From an uncultured Bifidobacteriaceae bacterium (GTDB lineage Bacteria > Actinomycetota > Actinomycetes > Actinomycetales > Bifidobacteriaceae), in contig CAMPNN010000003.1 of the NCBI GenBank assembly GCA_946891915.1, positions 19,844 through 83,843 on the forward strand: a stretch of DNA of 64,000 bases, written 5' to 3'. A model generated the notes under the pieces. The model made no database searches. It was given only the letters and a program-made list of their open reading frames with translations, and was not told where the DNA came from. The translations under genes and the position numbers were made by a program. Positions 16,864 to 25,504 of this stretch are shown piece by piece (within the stretch, counting starts at the first letter, position 1; each line of letters begins with the position of its first letter).

Positions 16864-18018
16864 ATGAATTTTTCTATAAAACCAGTAGATTTAGGGAAAG
16901 TTCATATTGCTACTCCTGTTGTTTTATCTCCAATGGCTGGAATCACTAACTGGCCATTTCGTGTAATCTGCCGTGAATTTGGTCCGGACGGGCTTTACGT
17001 GGCTGAAATGATTACAGCTAGAGCATTAGTCGCAAGAAATCCAAAAGCGCTTAGACTTTGCCGTTTTGCTCCTAGTGAAAAAGTGCGCTCACTGCAACTT
17101 TATGGCGTAAATCCTTCTATTGTAGAGCTTGCTGCTCGAATTGTTGTTGACGAAAACATGGCTGACCATGTTGACTTAAACTTCGGATGCCCAGTTCCTA
17201 AAGTAACAAGACGCGGCGGCGGATCTGCTCTTCCTTGGAAAACAGATTTGTTGCAGGAGATTTTACATCGCGTTGTTTCTGTTTGTAATCCTGCAGGGAT
17301 CCCAGTCACAGCTAAATTCCGCGTTGGTATTGACGAAGATCATGAAACTTTCATGCAAGCTGGTCATATTGCTCAGGAGGAGGGTTGTGCTGCTGTAACT
17401 TTGCACGCTCGCACAACTGCAGAATATTACGGTGGTCATTCAGATTGGCAGCGTATTGGGGAGCTTGTAGAAGCTCTTGATATTCCTGTTTTTGGCAACG
17501 GTGATATTTGGGGTGCTGAGGATGCGCTCGCAATGTTTAAGGAAACTGGTTGCGCAGGAGTTGCTATTGGTCGCGGATGTCAGGGTAGGCCTTGGATTTT
17601 TGCGGATATTCGTAACGCTTGCGAGGGAAGTAGTGAGCGTGTTAATCCAACTTTGGCGGAAGTTGGTTCAGTAATTTTGCGTCATCTTGAACTTTTGGTT
17701 GAGTTTTATGATGGTGACGAGCGTATGGCTGTTCACGACTTGCGTAAGCATATTGCTTGGTACTTAAAAGGTTTCCCAGTTGGTGGCGGCACTCGTAAAG
17801 CTTTTATGGAATGCGAGTCTATTGAGGATGTTAAACGCAACCTAAACATGCTTGATGGCTCTCTTCGTTTGCCAGAACAAGTGTTAGACACGCCGCGCGG
17901 TCGCGTGCGTTTTGCTAAAAAAGTTCATTTGCCATACGGCTGGTTGGATTCTCGCACTACAAGTCACGAAGAGCGTGAAGCTTTGTTTGGCGATGATCCT
18001 ATGGATGCCAGTTACTAG
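16864..18018 (+). CDS. dusB: tRNA-dihydrouridine synthase
   Basis: FMN-dependent enzyme reducing uridine to dihydrouridine in the tRNA D-arm. 384 residues, with a TIM-barrel start VVLSPMAGITNWPFR, active-site cysteine in LNFGCPVPKVTRRGGGSAL (Cys in GCP) and later motifs AVTLHARTTAEYYGGHSDW and FGNGDIWG, GVAIGRGCQGRPWIF. Consistent with DusB. A GGAG lies 10 bases before ATG 16864. It starts 68 bp after glyS and may be cotranscribed. Confidence 0.95.
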   Translation: MNFSIKPVDLGKVHIATPVVLSPMAGITNWPFRVICREFGPDGLYVAEMITARALVARNPKALRLCRFAPSEKVRSLQLYGVNPSIVELAARIVVDENMADHVDLNFGCPVPKVTRRGGGSALPWKTDLLQEILHRVVSVCNPAGIPVTAKFRVGIDEDHETFMQAGHIAQEEGCAAVTLHARTTAEYYGGHSDWQRIGELVEALDIPVFGNGDIWGAEDALAMFKETGCAGVAIGRGCQGRPWIFADIRNACEGSSERVNPTLAEVGSVILRHLELLVEFYDGDERMAVHDLRKHIAWYLKGFPVGGGTRKAFMECESIEDVKRNLNMLDGSLRLPEQVLDTPRGRVRFAKKVHLPYGWLDSRTTSHEEREALFGDDPMDASY

Positions 18019-18220
18019 AGTTTTCTAGGGTTTTTATTGTTTTTATAAGTTAATTATTTTGTTGACTTATGTGAAAAATTAATTGTTGCAAATATTTGCG
18101 TATGGCCCGGTGTATTATCGAAGCAGTGACATTTTTCCAGTTTATTGTGGAAACGTCGTCAGTATCGAGCGTTTTGCGCTAAAATATTGTGTAAACGTGC
18201 GTGAGTGACAGGAGACAACG

Positions 18221-19432
18221 GTGAGCGAGATTGCCCAGACTGACAATTTCAACGACAAAACCATCATCAAGGTAGTCGGCGTCGGTGGTGCCGGCGGTAA
18301 CGCTGTCAATCGGATGATCAGCGAGGGCTTACAGAATGTAGAATTTGTAGCCATTAATACTGACGCTAAAGATTTGCTGCGTTCTGACGCTGATGTAAAG
18401 ATTTCATTATCTGATGCTTCGAGTCGAGGCCTTGGTGCTGGTGCTGACCCTGAGAAAGGCGCAAAAGCTGCTCAGGATCATCAGTCAGACATTGAAGAGG
18501 CACTTAAGGGTGCCGATATGGTATTCGTAACATGCGGTGAAGGCGGTGGTACAGGCACCGGCGCAAGTCCTATTGTTGCTCGTGCTGCGCATCAGCAGGG
18601 AGCATTGACTATTGCAGTAGTTACGCGTCCATTCGGATTTGAAGGACCGCAGCGTGCTGCGTCAGCCAAACTTGGTATTGAGAATCTTCGAAAAGAAGTA
18701 GATGCGTTAATCGTAATTCCAAACGATCGTTTGTTGGAGATTTCTGATCGCACTATTGGCATTATTGAGGCCTTTAAGACTGCTGATACTGCGTTACTTG
18801 CAGGCGTTCAAGGCATTACTGATTTAATTACCATGAATTCTTACATTCATGTTGATTTCTCTGATGTGACGGCCGTTCTTCGAGGCGCTGGTACCGCATT
18901 ATTCGGCATTGGTTCCGCAAAAGGTGAAGATCGCGCAACTCACGCTGCAGAGATAGCTATCAGCTCCCCATTGCTGGAAGAGAGCATTGAGGGTGCTCAC
19001 GGTGCTTTGATTAATATTGCTGGTCCAAATGATTTGAAGCTTCAAGAAGCATCCGCTGCTACTGAGCTTGTGCGTAAGGCTATTCATCCAGAAGCACAGA
19101 TTATTTGGGGTCTTTCATTGGATGATTCCTACGGAGATGAAGTTCGAGTTACAGTTATCGCCGCCGGTTTCGATCCTCACCCTAAGTCGGAAGAAGCTTC
19201 GGCTCAAGCTGGACAGTTTGTTGACATGCAAGCGGATGTTAAGACTGTTGCTCCAGCTCAGTCCACTTCTGCAGTTAATGAGGAAACTAAGCCTAATCAG
19301 CAAGCCGAGCAGTCTGCTGCAGTGCAGTCCGTGTTTGATTCTGTAGCAAATCAGCAGTATGCACAATCTCCTATGCAGCAACAAGCTTCAGCTGAACCGG
19401 ATGAATTAGATATTCCTGATTTTCTGCGTTAA
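18221..19432 (+). CDS. ftsZ: Cell division protein FtsZ
   Basis: Tubulin-like GTPase that forms the Z ring. 403 residues: N-terminal nucleotide loop VVGVGGAGGNAVNRM, the tubulin signature GGGTGTG in CGEGGGTGTGASP (~residues 105-115), the T7-like DFSDV segment, a variable Gln/Ala-rich linker and the conserved C-terminal peptide (DELDIPDFLR) that binds SepF or other partners. The start is GTG 18221 behind GGAG at 18211-18214. Followed 24 bp later by sepF. The 200 bp upstream (18019-18220) hold no gene; TATTAT at 18113-18118 is a possible -10. Confidence 0.98.
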   Translation: MSEIAQTDNFNDKTIIKVVGVGGAGGNAVNRMISEGLQNVEFVAINTDAKDLLRSDADVKISLSDASSRGLGAGADPEKGAKAAQDHQSDIEEALKGADMVFVTCGEGGGTGTGASPIVARAAHQQGALTIAVVTRPFGFEGPQRAASAKLGIENLRKEVDALIVIPNDRLLEISDRTIGIIEAFKTADTALLAGVQGITDLITMNSYIHVDFSDVTAVLRGAGTALFGIGSAKGEDRATHAAEIAISSPLLEESIEGAHGALINIAGPNDLKLQEASAATELVRKAIHPEAQIIWGLSLDDSYGDEVRVTVIAAGFDPHPKSEEASAQAGQFVDMQADVKTVAPAQSTSAVNEETKPNQQAEQSAAVQSVFDSVANQQYAQSPMQQQASAEPDELDIPDFLR

Positions 19433-19456
19433 GCGTAACGAGGGGAGGGTTGCTTC

Positions 19457-19921
19457 ATGGCTGGCTTTATGAAGAGCGTGATGTCGTATGTTGGCATGGC
19501 AGATGTGCCTGAAGACGATGATTATTCTGAGTCCGGTGTTCAAGAAACATCGTTTGATAATGATCGCACGGTAGCTCCTGCTGTGTCGCAACGTAGTGAT
19601 GATTTGCGTGCTGGCAGTTCTTCTGTGCGAGCGAATATTAATCGCATGAGCCGCATTACTACAATTCATCCTAAGTCGTATGATGATGCGCAAATGGTTG
19701 GTCGAGCTTTGCGAGATGGTATTCCAGTTGTGTTGAATCTTACTGGTGTCACAGAGTCTGTTGCGTATCGCATTGTTGATTTTTCTGCTGGAGTAGTATT
19801 CGGCGTGCGCGGTTCTATTGAGCGTGTAACTCCTCGCGTGTTCTTGCTCAGCCCGGCTCAAGTGAATATTAAAGTAGAAGATAATCCGAACGTAGATACT
19901 GCTCGTGACTTATTCTCTTAA
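19457..19921 (+). CDS. sepF: Cell division protein SepF
   Basis: Membrane-associated FtsZ anchor used by actinobacteria, which lack FtsA. 154 residues: an N-terminal amphipathic start MAGFMKSVMSYVGMADV, an acidic linker, then the SepF core RITTIHPKSYDDAQMVGRALRDGIPVVLNLTG and RIVDFSAGVVFGVRGSIERVTPRVFLLSP. GGGGAGGG lies 7-10 bases before ATG 19457. It is cotranscribed with ftsZ and ends before a terminator. Confidence 0.95.
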   Translation: MAGFMKSVMSYVGMADVPEDDDYSESGVQETSFDNDRTVAPAVSQRSDDLRAGSSSVRANINRMSRITTIHPKSYDDAQMVGRALRDGIPVVLNLTGVTESVAYRIVDFSAGVVFGVRGSIERVTPRVFLLSPAQVNIKVEDNPNVDTARDLFS

Positions 19922-19948
19922 AACGTATTACGCAATAAGATTTTAATT

Positions 19949-19985
19949 AAGCAGCGTTTGTCTAATGACTTGCGCTGCTTTTTTA
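19949..19985 (+). terminator. Terminator after sepF
   Basis: Inverted repeat AAGCAGCG/CGCTGCTT with a 16-nt loop, followed by a run of six T. Intrinsic terminator of ftsZ-sepF. Confidence 0.8.
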
Positions 19986-20076
19986 TACTTTTTGGTAGCA
20001 TAAACAATGCGTACGTGCATGACTAAAATCATGCGAATTTAACTAAAGGCGTATAGCCAATAACGAAAGTAATCTA

Positions 20077-20895
20077 ATGAGCAGTGAAAATGAAAACGAA
20101 AACACTATGCAAGCTAAGCAACGCTCTGTATTGTCGTTTGTGCGTCGTTCTGGACGCTTAGATGCGCGTTTACAGCACGCTCAGGAGCGTTACGCAAGTC
20201 AGTACCTATTAGACGTTACTGAAGCTCCTGGCTCTTTTAGATTGCGCGAAAATTTGCGCATTACGCCTGAATGGATTAAAGATAATTGGGGCAATAATAA
20301 TCCGCTTATTGTTGAAATCGGTTCCGGGCAGGGCGAAAACATTGTTGCTGCGGCAGAGCGTTTACCGGAAACTAACTTTTTAGCGCTTGAAGTTTATGAT
20401 CCAGGCGTTGCTCACACAATGCTTTTAGCTGGAAAGCAAGGCTTAACTAATCTTCGCATTGCGCAAATTAACGCTCCTGATTTCTTCGCTGCATGCGATT
20501 TAGGCGTTTTAGAAGAAGTTTGGACTTTCTTCCCAGACCCATGGCCTAAAATGCGCCACCATAAGCGTCGTATTGTGCAACCAGAGCTTGCTTCTACAAT
20601 CCACCAAGCATTGCGTAAAGAGGGCGCGTGGCGCATTGCTACGGATATTGAGGATTACGCTTTGCACGTGCACGAAGTTATGGATTCTCGCGAAGATTTC
20701 GCAAATATTGGTGAATTAAAAGTAAGCCTTCCAATTGAGCACGTTGGAAAAGGTACAGCTGATACTGCAGCAGATCTTCCTCACGCAGATTTTAGCGAAT
20801 CTGAACGTTTTGCTGGTCGCGTTCTTACGAATTTTGAGCGCAAAGGTTTGGAGGCTGGTCGCACGATTCACGACTTCACCTATCTTGCGCAATAA
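20077..20895 (+). CDS. trmB: tRNA (guanine-N7-)-methyltransferase
   Basis: SAM-dependent methylase making m7G46 in tRNA. 272 residues, with the SAM loop [19 protein letters not shown] (~residues 86-105), [30 protein letters not shown] (the TrmB signature, ~150-170) and DFTYL near the C-terminus. The N-terminal ~60 residues include an Asn/Glu-rich start ([14 protein letters not shown]). The start is ATG 20077; an internal ATG at 20107 is an alternative. There is no strong ribosome site. Confidence 0.93.
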   Translation: MSSENENENTMQAKQRSVLSFVRRSGRLDARLQHAQERYASQYLLDVTEAPGSFRLRENLRITPEWIKDNWGNNNPLIVEIGSGQGENIVAAAERLPETNFLALEVYDPGVAHTMLLAGKQGLTNLRIAQINAPDFFAACDLGVLEEVWTFFPDPWPKMRHHKRRIVQPELASTIHQALRKEGAWRIATDIEDYALHVHEVMDSREDFANIGELKVSLPIEHVGKGTADTAADLPHADFSESERFAGRVLTNFERKGLEAGRTIHDFTYLAQ

Positions 20896-21096
20896 TGCTA
20901 TGCAAGCTTAAGTATTCATTGCTTAAAGCAACATTAACATCCACGCAATTGTTTTGTAAATTACATATAAAATCTTATCTTTTTAATCCAAAAAACTCGC
21001 ATAAAACAATAAATACGACTATGTTAGTTTATTGTTCGTTAGTACGATTTGCATACGAAAATTTGCATACGAAAAGAAGAGTTAAGGAGTCTCACA

Positions 21097-22692
21097 ATGG
21101 CAGAAAATACGCCAACCGAGCATGGTGAAGAACTGAAAGCTGACGGCACGCAGAAAGCAGAAGACCGCGTCAATAATCGTTCTCTTCGACCAAATAGCGA
21201 TTCTTTCAAAGATTTTATGACAAGTAGCTGGGATAATCAGGAGCCAGAAGTTAAGCCTCTTGAATCTAGCAAGTATATTCCTGCACGATTAGAAGCACTT
21301 TCAAAGCGCTTCCCAGGTGAACGTTTAGTCATTCCTGCAGGACAGCCAAAAGTGCGAAATAACGACTGTGATTACGCCTTCCGCCCAGACACTACTTTTG
21401 CTTACTACACTGGCTTAGGTCAAGATTACGAAGCTGGAGCCGTGCTAGTTATGGAACCAGTAAGCGAAGAAAGCGAAGAAGCAAAGGCAGGTAAAACTCA
21501 TATTCCTGAGCTTTTTGTAGCTCCACGCGCAGATAACAGCACCGCAGCATTCTACAGGGATCCACACTACGGAGAGTACTGGGTTGGCCCACGCGCAGGT
21601 TTGAAGGAACTTAAAGCCATGACCGGCATTGAAACGCGAGATATTGCCGAGCTCGACGACGCTATTGCAAAAAACGTAAGCGACGACGCAAACGGTGAAG
21701 GCATTCGCGTTCGCATTATTCGCGAAACTGATCCGGAGCTTACTGCAAAAGTTGAAACAATGCGCGAAGCAAGCGGATTCACAGACGAAGACGCAAACAC
21801 TTCCGCTGATGACAAACTACACGAATTTGCTGCAGAAGCGCGAATGCTTAAAGACGATTACGAAATTCGAGAAATGCGCAAAGCTATAGCCGCTACAAAG
21901 CTCGGCTTTGACCGCATGCTTACGCGCTTGCCTCAAGCTCTTGGCAAGGAGCATTCCGAGCGAATGATGGAAGGCGCATTTAATTCTGTTGCTCGAGAAG
22001 AGGGCAATGAAGTTGGATACGACACGATTGTGGCATCCGGAAAGCACGCGCCAATTTTGCACTGGATGCGCAACACTGGCGTAGTTTCTAGCGGAGAATT
22101 GCTTCTTATTGACGCTGGCGTTGAAGTAAACAGCCTCTACACCGCTGACATTACGCGCACATTCCCAACAAACGGCAAGTTTACCGACTTGCAAAAAAAG
22201 CTTTACCAGTGCGTGCTTGACGCTCAACAAGCCGGATTTGAAGCAGCTAAGCCAGGAGCAACATACTCTGACATTCACCACGCTTGCATGCGAGTATTGG
22301 CAGAGCACCTGCACGACTGGGGAATTTTGAAAGTTAGCGTTGAAGAATCATTATCCCCAGAAGGACAACAGCATCGCCGCTGGCATGCTTGCGGTGTAGC
22401 TCACCATCTTGGCTTGGACGTGCACGACTGCGCACAAGCACGCTACGAGTCTTACCAAGGCGCAAAAATTACGCCAGGAATGATCTTCACTATTGAGCCA
22501 GGATTATACTTCGCAGCAAACGATTTAATGCTCCCAGAAGAAATGCGTGGCATTGGCATTCGTATTGAAGACGACGTGTTAATGACAGAAAACGGCCCAG
22601 AATGGCTTTCTATCGACATTCCAAAGCAAATCGACGATGTGGAAGCATGGATGGCTGAGCGTGCTCAAAAAAACGATATTTTCGAGCACTAA
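21097..22692 (+). CDS. pepP: Xaa-Pro aminopeptidase
   Basis: Metal-dependent aminopeptidase removing the N-terminal residue before proline, in the cytoplasm; it probably finishes digestion of imported peptides. 531 residues. An AMP_N-type N-domain (RLVIPAGQPKVRNNDCDYAFRPDTTFAYYTGLG) precedes the pita-bread domain with metal ligands in LLIDAGVE and TADITRTF (Asp pair), GVAHHLGLDVHD (His), FTIEPGLYF (Glu) and IGIRIEDDVL (Glu). ATG 21097 follows TAAGGAG at proper distance; the frame extends to 21049 without a good site. It is single, with no clear operon. Confidence 0.93.
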   Translation: MAENTPTEHGEELKADGTQKAEDRVNNRSLRPNSDSFKDFMTSSWDNQEPEVKPLESSKYIPARLEALSKRFPGERLVIPAGQPKVRNNDCDYAFRPDTTFAYYTGLGQDYEAGAVLVMEPVSEESEEAKAGKTHIPELFVAPRADNSTAAFYRDPHYGEYWVGPRAGLKELKAMTGIETRDIAELDDAIAKNVSDDANGEGIRVRIIRETDPELTAKVETMREASGFTDEDANTSADDKLHEFAAEARMLKDDYEIREMRKAIAATKLGFDRMLTRLPQALGKEHSERMMEGAFNSVAREEGNEVGYDTIVASGKHAPILHWMRNTGVVSSGELLLIDAGVEVNSLYTADITRTFPTNGKFTDLQKKLYQCVLDAQQAGFEAAKPGATYSDIHHACMRVLAEHLHDWGILKVSVEESLSPEGQQHRRWHACGVAHHLGLDVHDCAQARYESYQGAKITPGMIFTIEPGLYFAANDLMLPEEMRGIGIRIEDDVLMTENGPEWLSIDIPKQIDDVEAWMAERAQKNDIFEH

Positions 22693-22763
22693 ATAATCAA
22701 AAATATAATAATAAATTAATAAAATACTAGCAAAAACTGCTAAATAATGCGCTTAAGCAGCAC

Positions 22764-22830
22764 TTATGGTGCACTCTGACGAAACGTAACACGCATCAAG
22801 CATGTTACTTATCGAAAGGGCGCACCATAA
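22764..22830. other. Structured intergenic element (nested hairpins)
   Basis: Perfect 9-bp arms TTATGGTGC/GCACCATAA (22764-22772, 22822-22830) enclose an inner hairpin GTAACA/TGTTAC (22786-22791, 22803-22808, 11-nt loop). Internal strings CTGACGAAAC and TTATCGAAAG flank the inner stem. It lies in the 271-bp gap between pepP and the fructokinase gene. It could be a regulatory RNA or a terminator on either strand, though there is no T run. No known riboswitch class was recognised. Confidence 0.5.
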
Positions 22831-22963
22831 TTGTTTATATAGCAGTTTTATAAGCAAAATTTGCACCGAAATGCTTTTACAAAGTTAGTAGTTAAGTTAG
22901 TAATTAAGGTAAATTACGAGCACGCTACCGGCTTGCTGCACTGACGCGCGCGAAAGGAATGTT

Positions 22964-23860
22964 ATGTCTAAGCCAATTGTTCTTTCACTAGGCGAACTTT
23001 TATGGGACTTACTTCCACACGGAAAGCGCGTGGGTGGAGCGCCAGCGAATTTCGCATACCACGCACAATGCCACGGAGCACAAAGCTGCATGATTAGCGC
23101 TGTTGGTCAAGATCAGCTCGGAGACGAATTGATTGACAAAGTCAACAAGGCAGGAATCACTTCGATTATTCAGCGCAACGCTTGGCCAACCAGCACAGTA
23201 GAAATAGCGCTAAAAAATGGCATTCCAGAATACACTATTATGCGAAATATTGCGTGGGATCATATTCTTTATACGCGAGAGCTTATTGATTTAGTAGAAC
23301 GCGCAGACGCAGTATGCTTCGGAACTCTTAGCCTTCGTTCGCAAGAAACTCACGACACCATTCTTCAATTATTGAAACACACTAAGCCTGGAGCAATGAA
23401 GTTCTTCGATATTAATATTCGAAGCGATCACTACTCAAAAGATCTTATTGACACGCTCCTTCAAGAAGCCACAGTTTTCAAGCTTAACGATTCCGAATTA
23501 TTCCTACTGCGCGACATGTTCAACATTCGCGACACTTCCGACGAAGAAGCTTGCCGCTGGTTCCAAGCACGCTATGCGCTTGATTACGTGATTCTTACAG
23601 GCGGATCCACCTTTAGCACGATTATTACCAGCACTGGAGAAAGCTCCACTATTCCAACGCCTCACGTGGATATCATTGACACTGTAGGCGCAGGCGACGC
23701 ATTTTCCGGAGTATTCGCAACACATATTCTTGAAGGTGAAAGCCTTAAGGAAGCACACCGCGCAGCCGTCAACACTGCTGCCTTCGTGTGCACTCAAGAA
23801 GGCGCATGGCCTAAATATCCTAAGCAAATACCGGATTATTTAGCAAAATCTGGAAAATAA
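22964..23860 (+). CDS. PfkB-family fructokinase
   Basis: Phosphorylates a sugar, probably fructose to fructose-6-phosphate, for the bifid shunt. 298 residues with the PfkB frame: SLGELLWDLLP, VGGAPANFAYHAQCHGAQS (substrate side), FDINIRSDHYS, KLNDSEL, VILTGG and the ATP/anion-hole motif DTVGAGDAFSGVF with the catalytic Asp. Start ATG 22964 with GAAAGGAA 6 bases upstream. Substrate specificity from sequence is moderate. Upstream is the nested hairpin at 22764-22830. Confidence 0.88.
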   Translation: MSKPIVLSLGELLWDLLPHGKRVGGAPANFAYHAQCHGAQSCMISAVGQDQLGDELIDKVNKAGITSIIQRNAWPTSTVEIALKNGIPEYTIMRNIAWDHILYTRELIDLVERADAVCFGTLSLRSQETHDTILQLLKHTKPGAMKFFDINIRSDHYSKDLIDTLLQEATVFKLNDSELFLLRDMFNIRDTSDEEACRWFQARYALDYVILTGGSTFSTIITSTGESSTIPTPHVDIIDTVGAGDAFSGVFATHILEGESLKEAHRAAVNTAAFVCTQEGAWPKYPKQIPDYLAKSGK

Positions 23861-23893
23861 AATAAAACTTAACTCACAAAAATACGAATAACA

Positions 23894-23932
23894 AATAACG
23901 CCACTTCATGAATTTGATGAAGCGGCGTTATT
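23894..23932. terminator. Bidirectional terminator
   Basis: Arms AATAACGCC-CTTCAT and ATGAAG-GGCGTTATT with a 7-nt loop, between the end of the fructokinase gene and the 3' side of the minus-strand tRNA-Met. It can serve both. Confidence 0.7.
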
Positions 23933-23939
23933 TACTTAG

Positions 23940-24013
23940 TGGGGCCTCAGGGGCTTGAACCCTGGACCGACGGATTATGAGTCCGCTGCTCTAACCGACT
24001 GAGCTAAAGCCCC
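23940..24013 (-). tRNA. tRNA-Met (CAT)
   Basis: Minus-strand 74-nt cloverleaf starting GGGGCTTTAGCTCAG, with anticodon loop CTCATAA (anticodon CAT) on a GCGGA/TCCGT stem (last pair imperfect), and T-arm GGTTCAAGCC. The acceptor stem pairs GGGGC with GCCCC. Elongator Met is the likeliest; tRNA-Ile2 with modified C34 cannot be excluded by sequence. CCA is not encoded. Confidence 0.93.
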
Positions 24014-24083
24014 ACGCCGAAAACTCGGCAAAAGCTAGATTAGCACACACCCATAAACGTTGCCAACCTAGTGCGTCGAATTT

Positions 24084-24773
24084 TCAGTCCACGCTCAAAG
24101 TACGTCCAGACGCAAAGTTATCAAGAGCACCAGTAGCGCGCAAAGCCAAGTACACAAACCACACAAGCACGCCAGAAAGCAACAATCCGCTTATAAGCTC
24201 TGTAATCATGTGAATAGTAATGTAAGTAGGAGCCTTAGCTTGATACTTAGTGAAGCACAGGTACACACCATACTCGAATGCAACAAGAAGACCAGAAACA
24301 GCGCTTAAAGTCAAATTAAACTTGCGATACTTAAAAATCAAGAACGGAATTTCTGCAAAAACACCCTGTATAAGAGCAGAAATAATCGTATCCCTAATGC
24401 TAAAAGGCGAACCAAGCAAAACCTGCACAAGAGCAGCAACAACATTCACATACACAGCAGAACCAGGCTTACGAATCAAAAGAACCGCAAGAGTGCCAGA
24501 CAAATACCACACACCATGAGTGATACTAGCAAAACCAGGAAGAACAGCAGCATTAAGAGTACGAATTAACGGAATAAACACCAAACCATATCCGCACAAA
24601 ATAACGCCAAAAACAGCAGCAAGAGCAGATCCCAAAGCAATATCTGCCACACGCCAACGCAAATTAGTAACAACAGAAGGCTCCGGATTAGCTTTAACGT
24701 TCGCGCTATCCGTTACAGAAGTAGAAGATTTCACTTCATTGTTATCAGTATTAGTGTTAAAAATATCACTCAT
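24084..24773 (-). CDS. ECF transporter S component, YkoE (HMP/thiamine) family
   Basis: Membrane substrate-binding subunit of an energy-coupling-factor vitamin importer; YkoE members take up hydroxymethylpyrimidine or thiamine. 229 residues: a ~38-residue Ser/Asn-rich N-tail, then LRWRVADIALGSALAAVFGVIL and five to six hydrophobic segments ending in WFVYLALRATGAL. No ATPase (YkoD) or T-subunit gene is beside it, so it must use modules encoded elsewhere. ATG 24773 has GGATC upstream. The 240-bp leader contains no TPP-riboswitch consensus that I can identify. It lies just downstream of tRNA-Glu and upstream of tRNA-Met on the same strand. Confidence 0.78.
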   Translation of the reverse strand: MSDIFNTNTDNNEVKSSTSVTDSANVKANPEPSVVTNLRWRVADIALGSALAAVFGVILCGYGLVFIPLIRTLNAAVLPGFASITHGVWYLSGTLAVLLIRKPGSAVYVNVVAALVQVLLGSPFSIRDTIISALIQGVFAEIPFLIFKYRKFNLTLSAVSGLLVAFEYGVYLCFTKYQAKAPTYITIHMITELISGLLLSGVLVWFVYLALRATGALDNFASGRTLSVD

Positions 24774-24979
24774 AAGAGATCCTTTATCTTACATGCTGCG
24801 CATTGTAAATTACATGATTAAATACTTCCTGACCTACGCAGCCCGGGCAGAAGCACCAATGAGCAAGTGTATCACCTAGAGAAAGCACAACATACGTTTT
24901 GTGATATTTAACATATTGACGTATGTTATAACGTTTTATAGAAAAAATATAAGACGCAAGAAAAATCGGAAAAGCAAAA

Positions 24980-25004
24980 ACGCCGCTGAGAAACCCAGCG
25001 GCGT
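24980..25004 (-). terminator. Terminator after tRNA-Glu
   Basis: Perfect 9-bp hairpin ACGCCGCTG/CAGCGGCGT with 7-nt loop; on the minus strand it is followed by TTTTTGC. Intrinsic terminator of the tRNA. Confidence 0.75.
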
Positions 25005-25013
25005 CGTAATTTG

Positions 25014-25085
25014 TACCCCCTAAGAGAGTCGAACTCTTGTTGTCAGATTGAAAGTCTGGTGTCCTAACCGTTAGACGAAGGGGGC
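25014..25085 (-). tRNA. tRNA-Glu (TTC)
   Basis: 72-nt minus-strand cloverleaf GCCCCCTTCGTCTAACGG, anticodon loop CTTTCAA (anticodon TTC) on a CCAGA/TCTGA stem (closing bases imperfect), T-arm GAGTTCGACTC. The acceptor stem ends with a G1-U72 wobble before discriminator A. CCA is not encoded. Confidence 0.92.
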
Positions 25086-25157
25086 TTCGGACCAAACCAT
25101 ATGATATTAACATTCTGGAAAGCAGTGCGCAACTCACGGCGTGTTGAAATTAAGTAC

Positions 25158-25264
25158 GGCTTAATTGCGTGTTTTTCGTCATTCATGTGGATATTTGTGT
25201 GGTATAGATTTGAGATTTTTCGCACCGAGGCGGTAACGCCCACGCGCAAAGCGCGTTCGCTACT
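25158..25264. repeat. Second, partial copy of the fold-back element
   Basis: Aligns with 2295-2397: shared GCTTAATTGCG, CGTCATTCA, TGTGGATATT, GTGTGGTA, AGATTTGAGATTTTT and TCGCTAC in the same order with small gaps. The hairpin-rich right part of the first copy is missing here. Confidence 0.7.
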
Positions 25265-25290
25265 GAGCTTGCATCATAAAGTGACAGTTC

Positions 25291-25412
25291 CTTTACGTGC
25301 GTGTATAAAAAATGTCGGAATCTTGCTAAAAAGCGACAAAAACTTTACAAGCATGTACAGGAACTGTCGAAATCTCGCGGAAAAGCGATTATTTCTTTAC
25401 GAGCGTGTATAG
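25291..25412. repeat. Array of three 52-bp units with palindromic cores
   Basis: Cores at 25291-25308 (CTTTACGTGCGTGTATAA), 25343-25360 (CTTTACAAGCATGTACAG) and 25395-25412 (CTTTACGAGCGTGTATAG), each exactly 52 bp apart. The spacers share TGTCG, AATCT and AAAAGCGA blocks. Same family as 8067-8239. Lies upstream of folC. Confidence 0.78.
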
Positions 25413-25504
25413 AAAATATCATTTGTAAGTGTTGTTGGTATCAACTAATCTAGGTAGTTGGAAAATGTGTAAGTGAGTGCAAAATAAGGGGGATTAACTA
25501 ATTT

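Noticed and set aside
22764..22830. Hammerhead ribozyme
   Set aside because: CTGANGA and GAAA strings are present but stem II does not abut them and no third helix or NUH site can be drawn.
24774..25013. TPP riboswitch before the YkoE-type gene
   Set aside because: The CTGAGA and GAACCTGAT landmarks are absent on the minus strand; only a loose GCGTAGG match is seen.
24784..25137. 117-codon minus-strand ORF with Cys-rich end
   Set aside because: It runs through tRNA-Glu and its terminator and has no family features.
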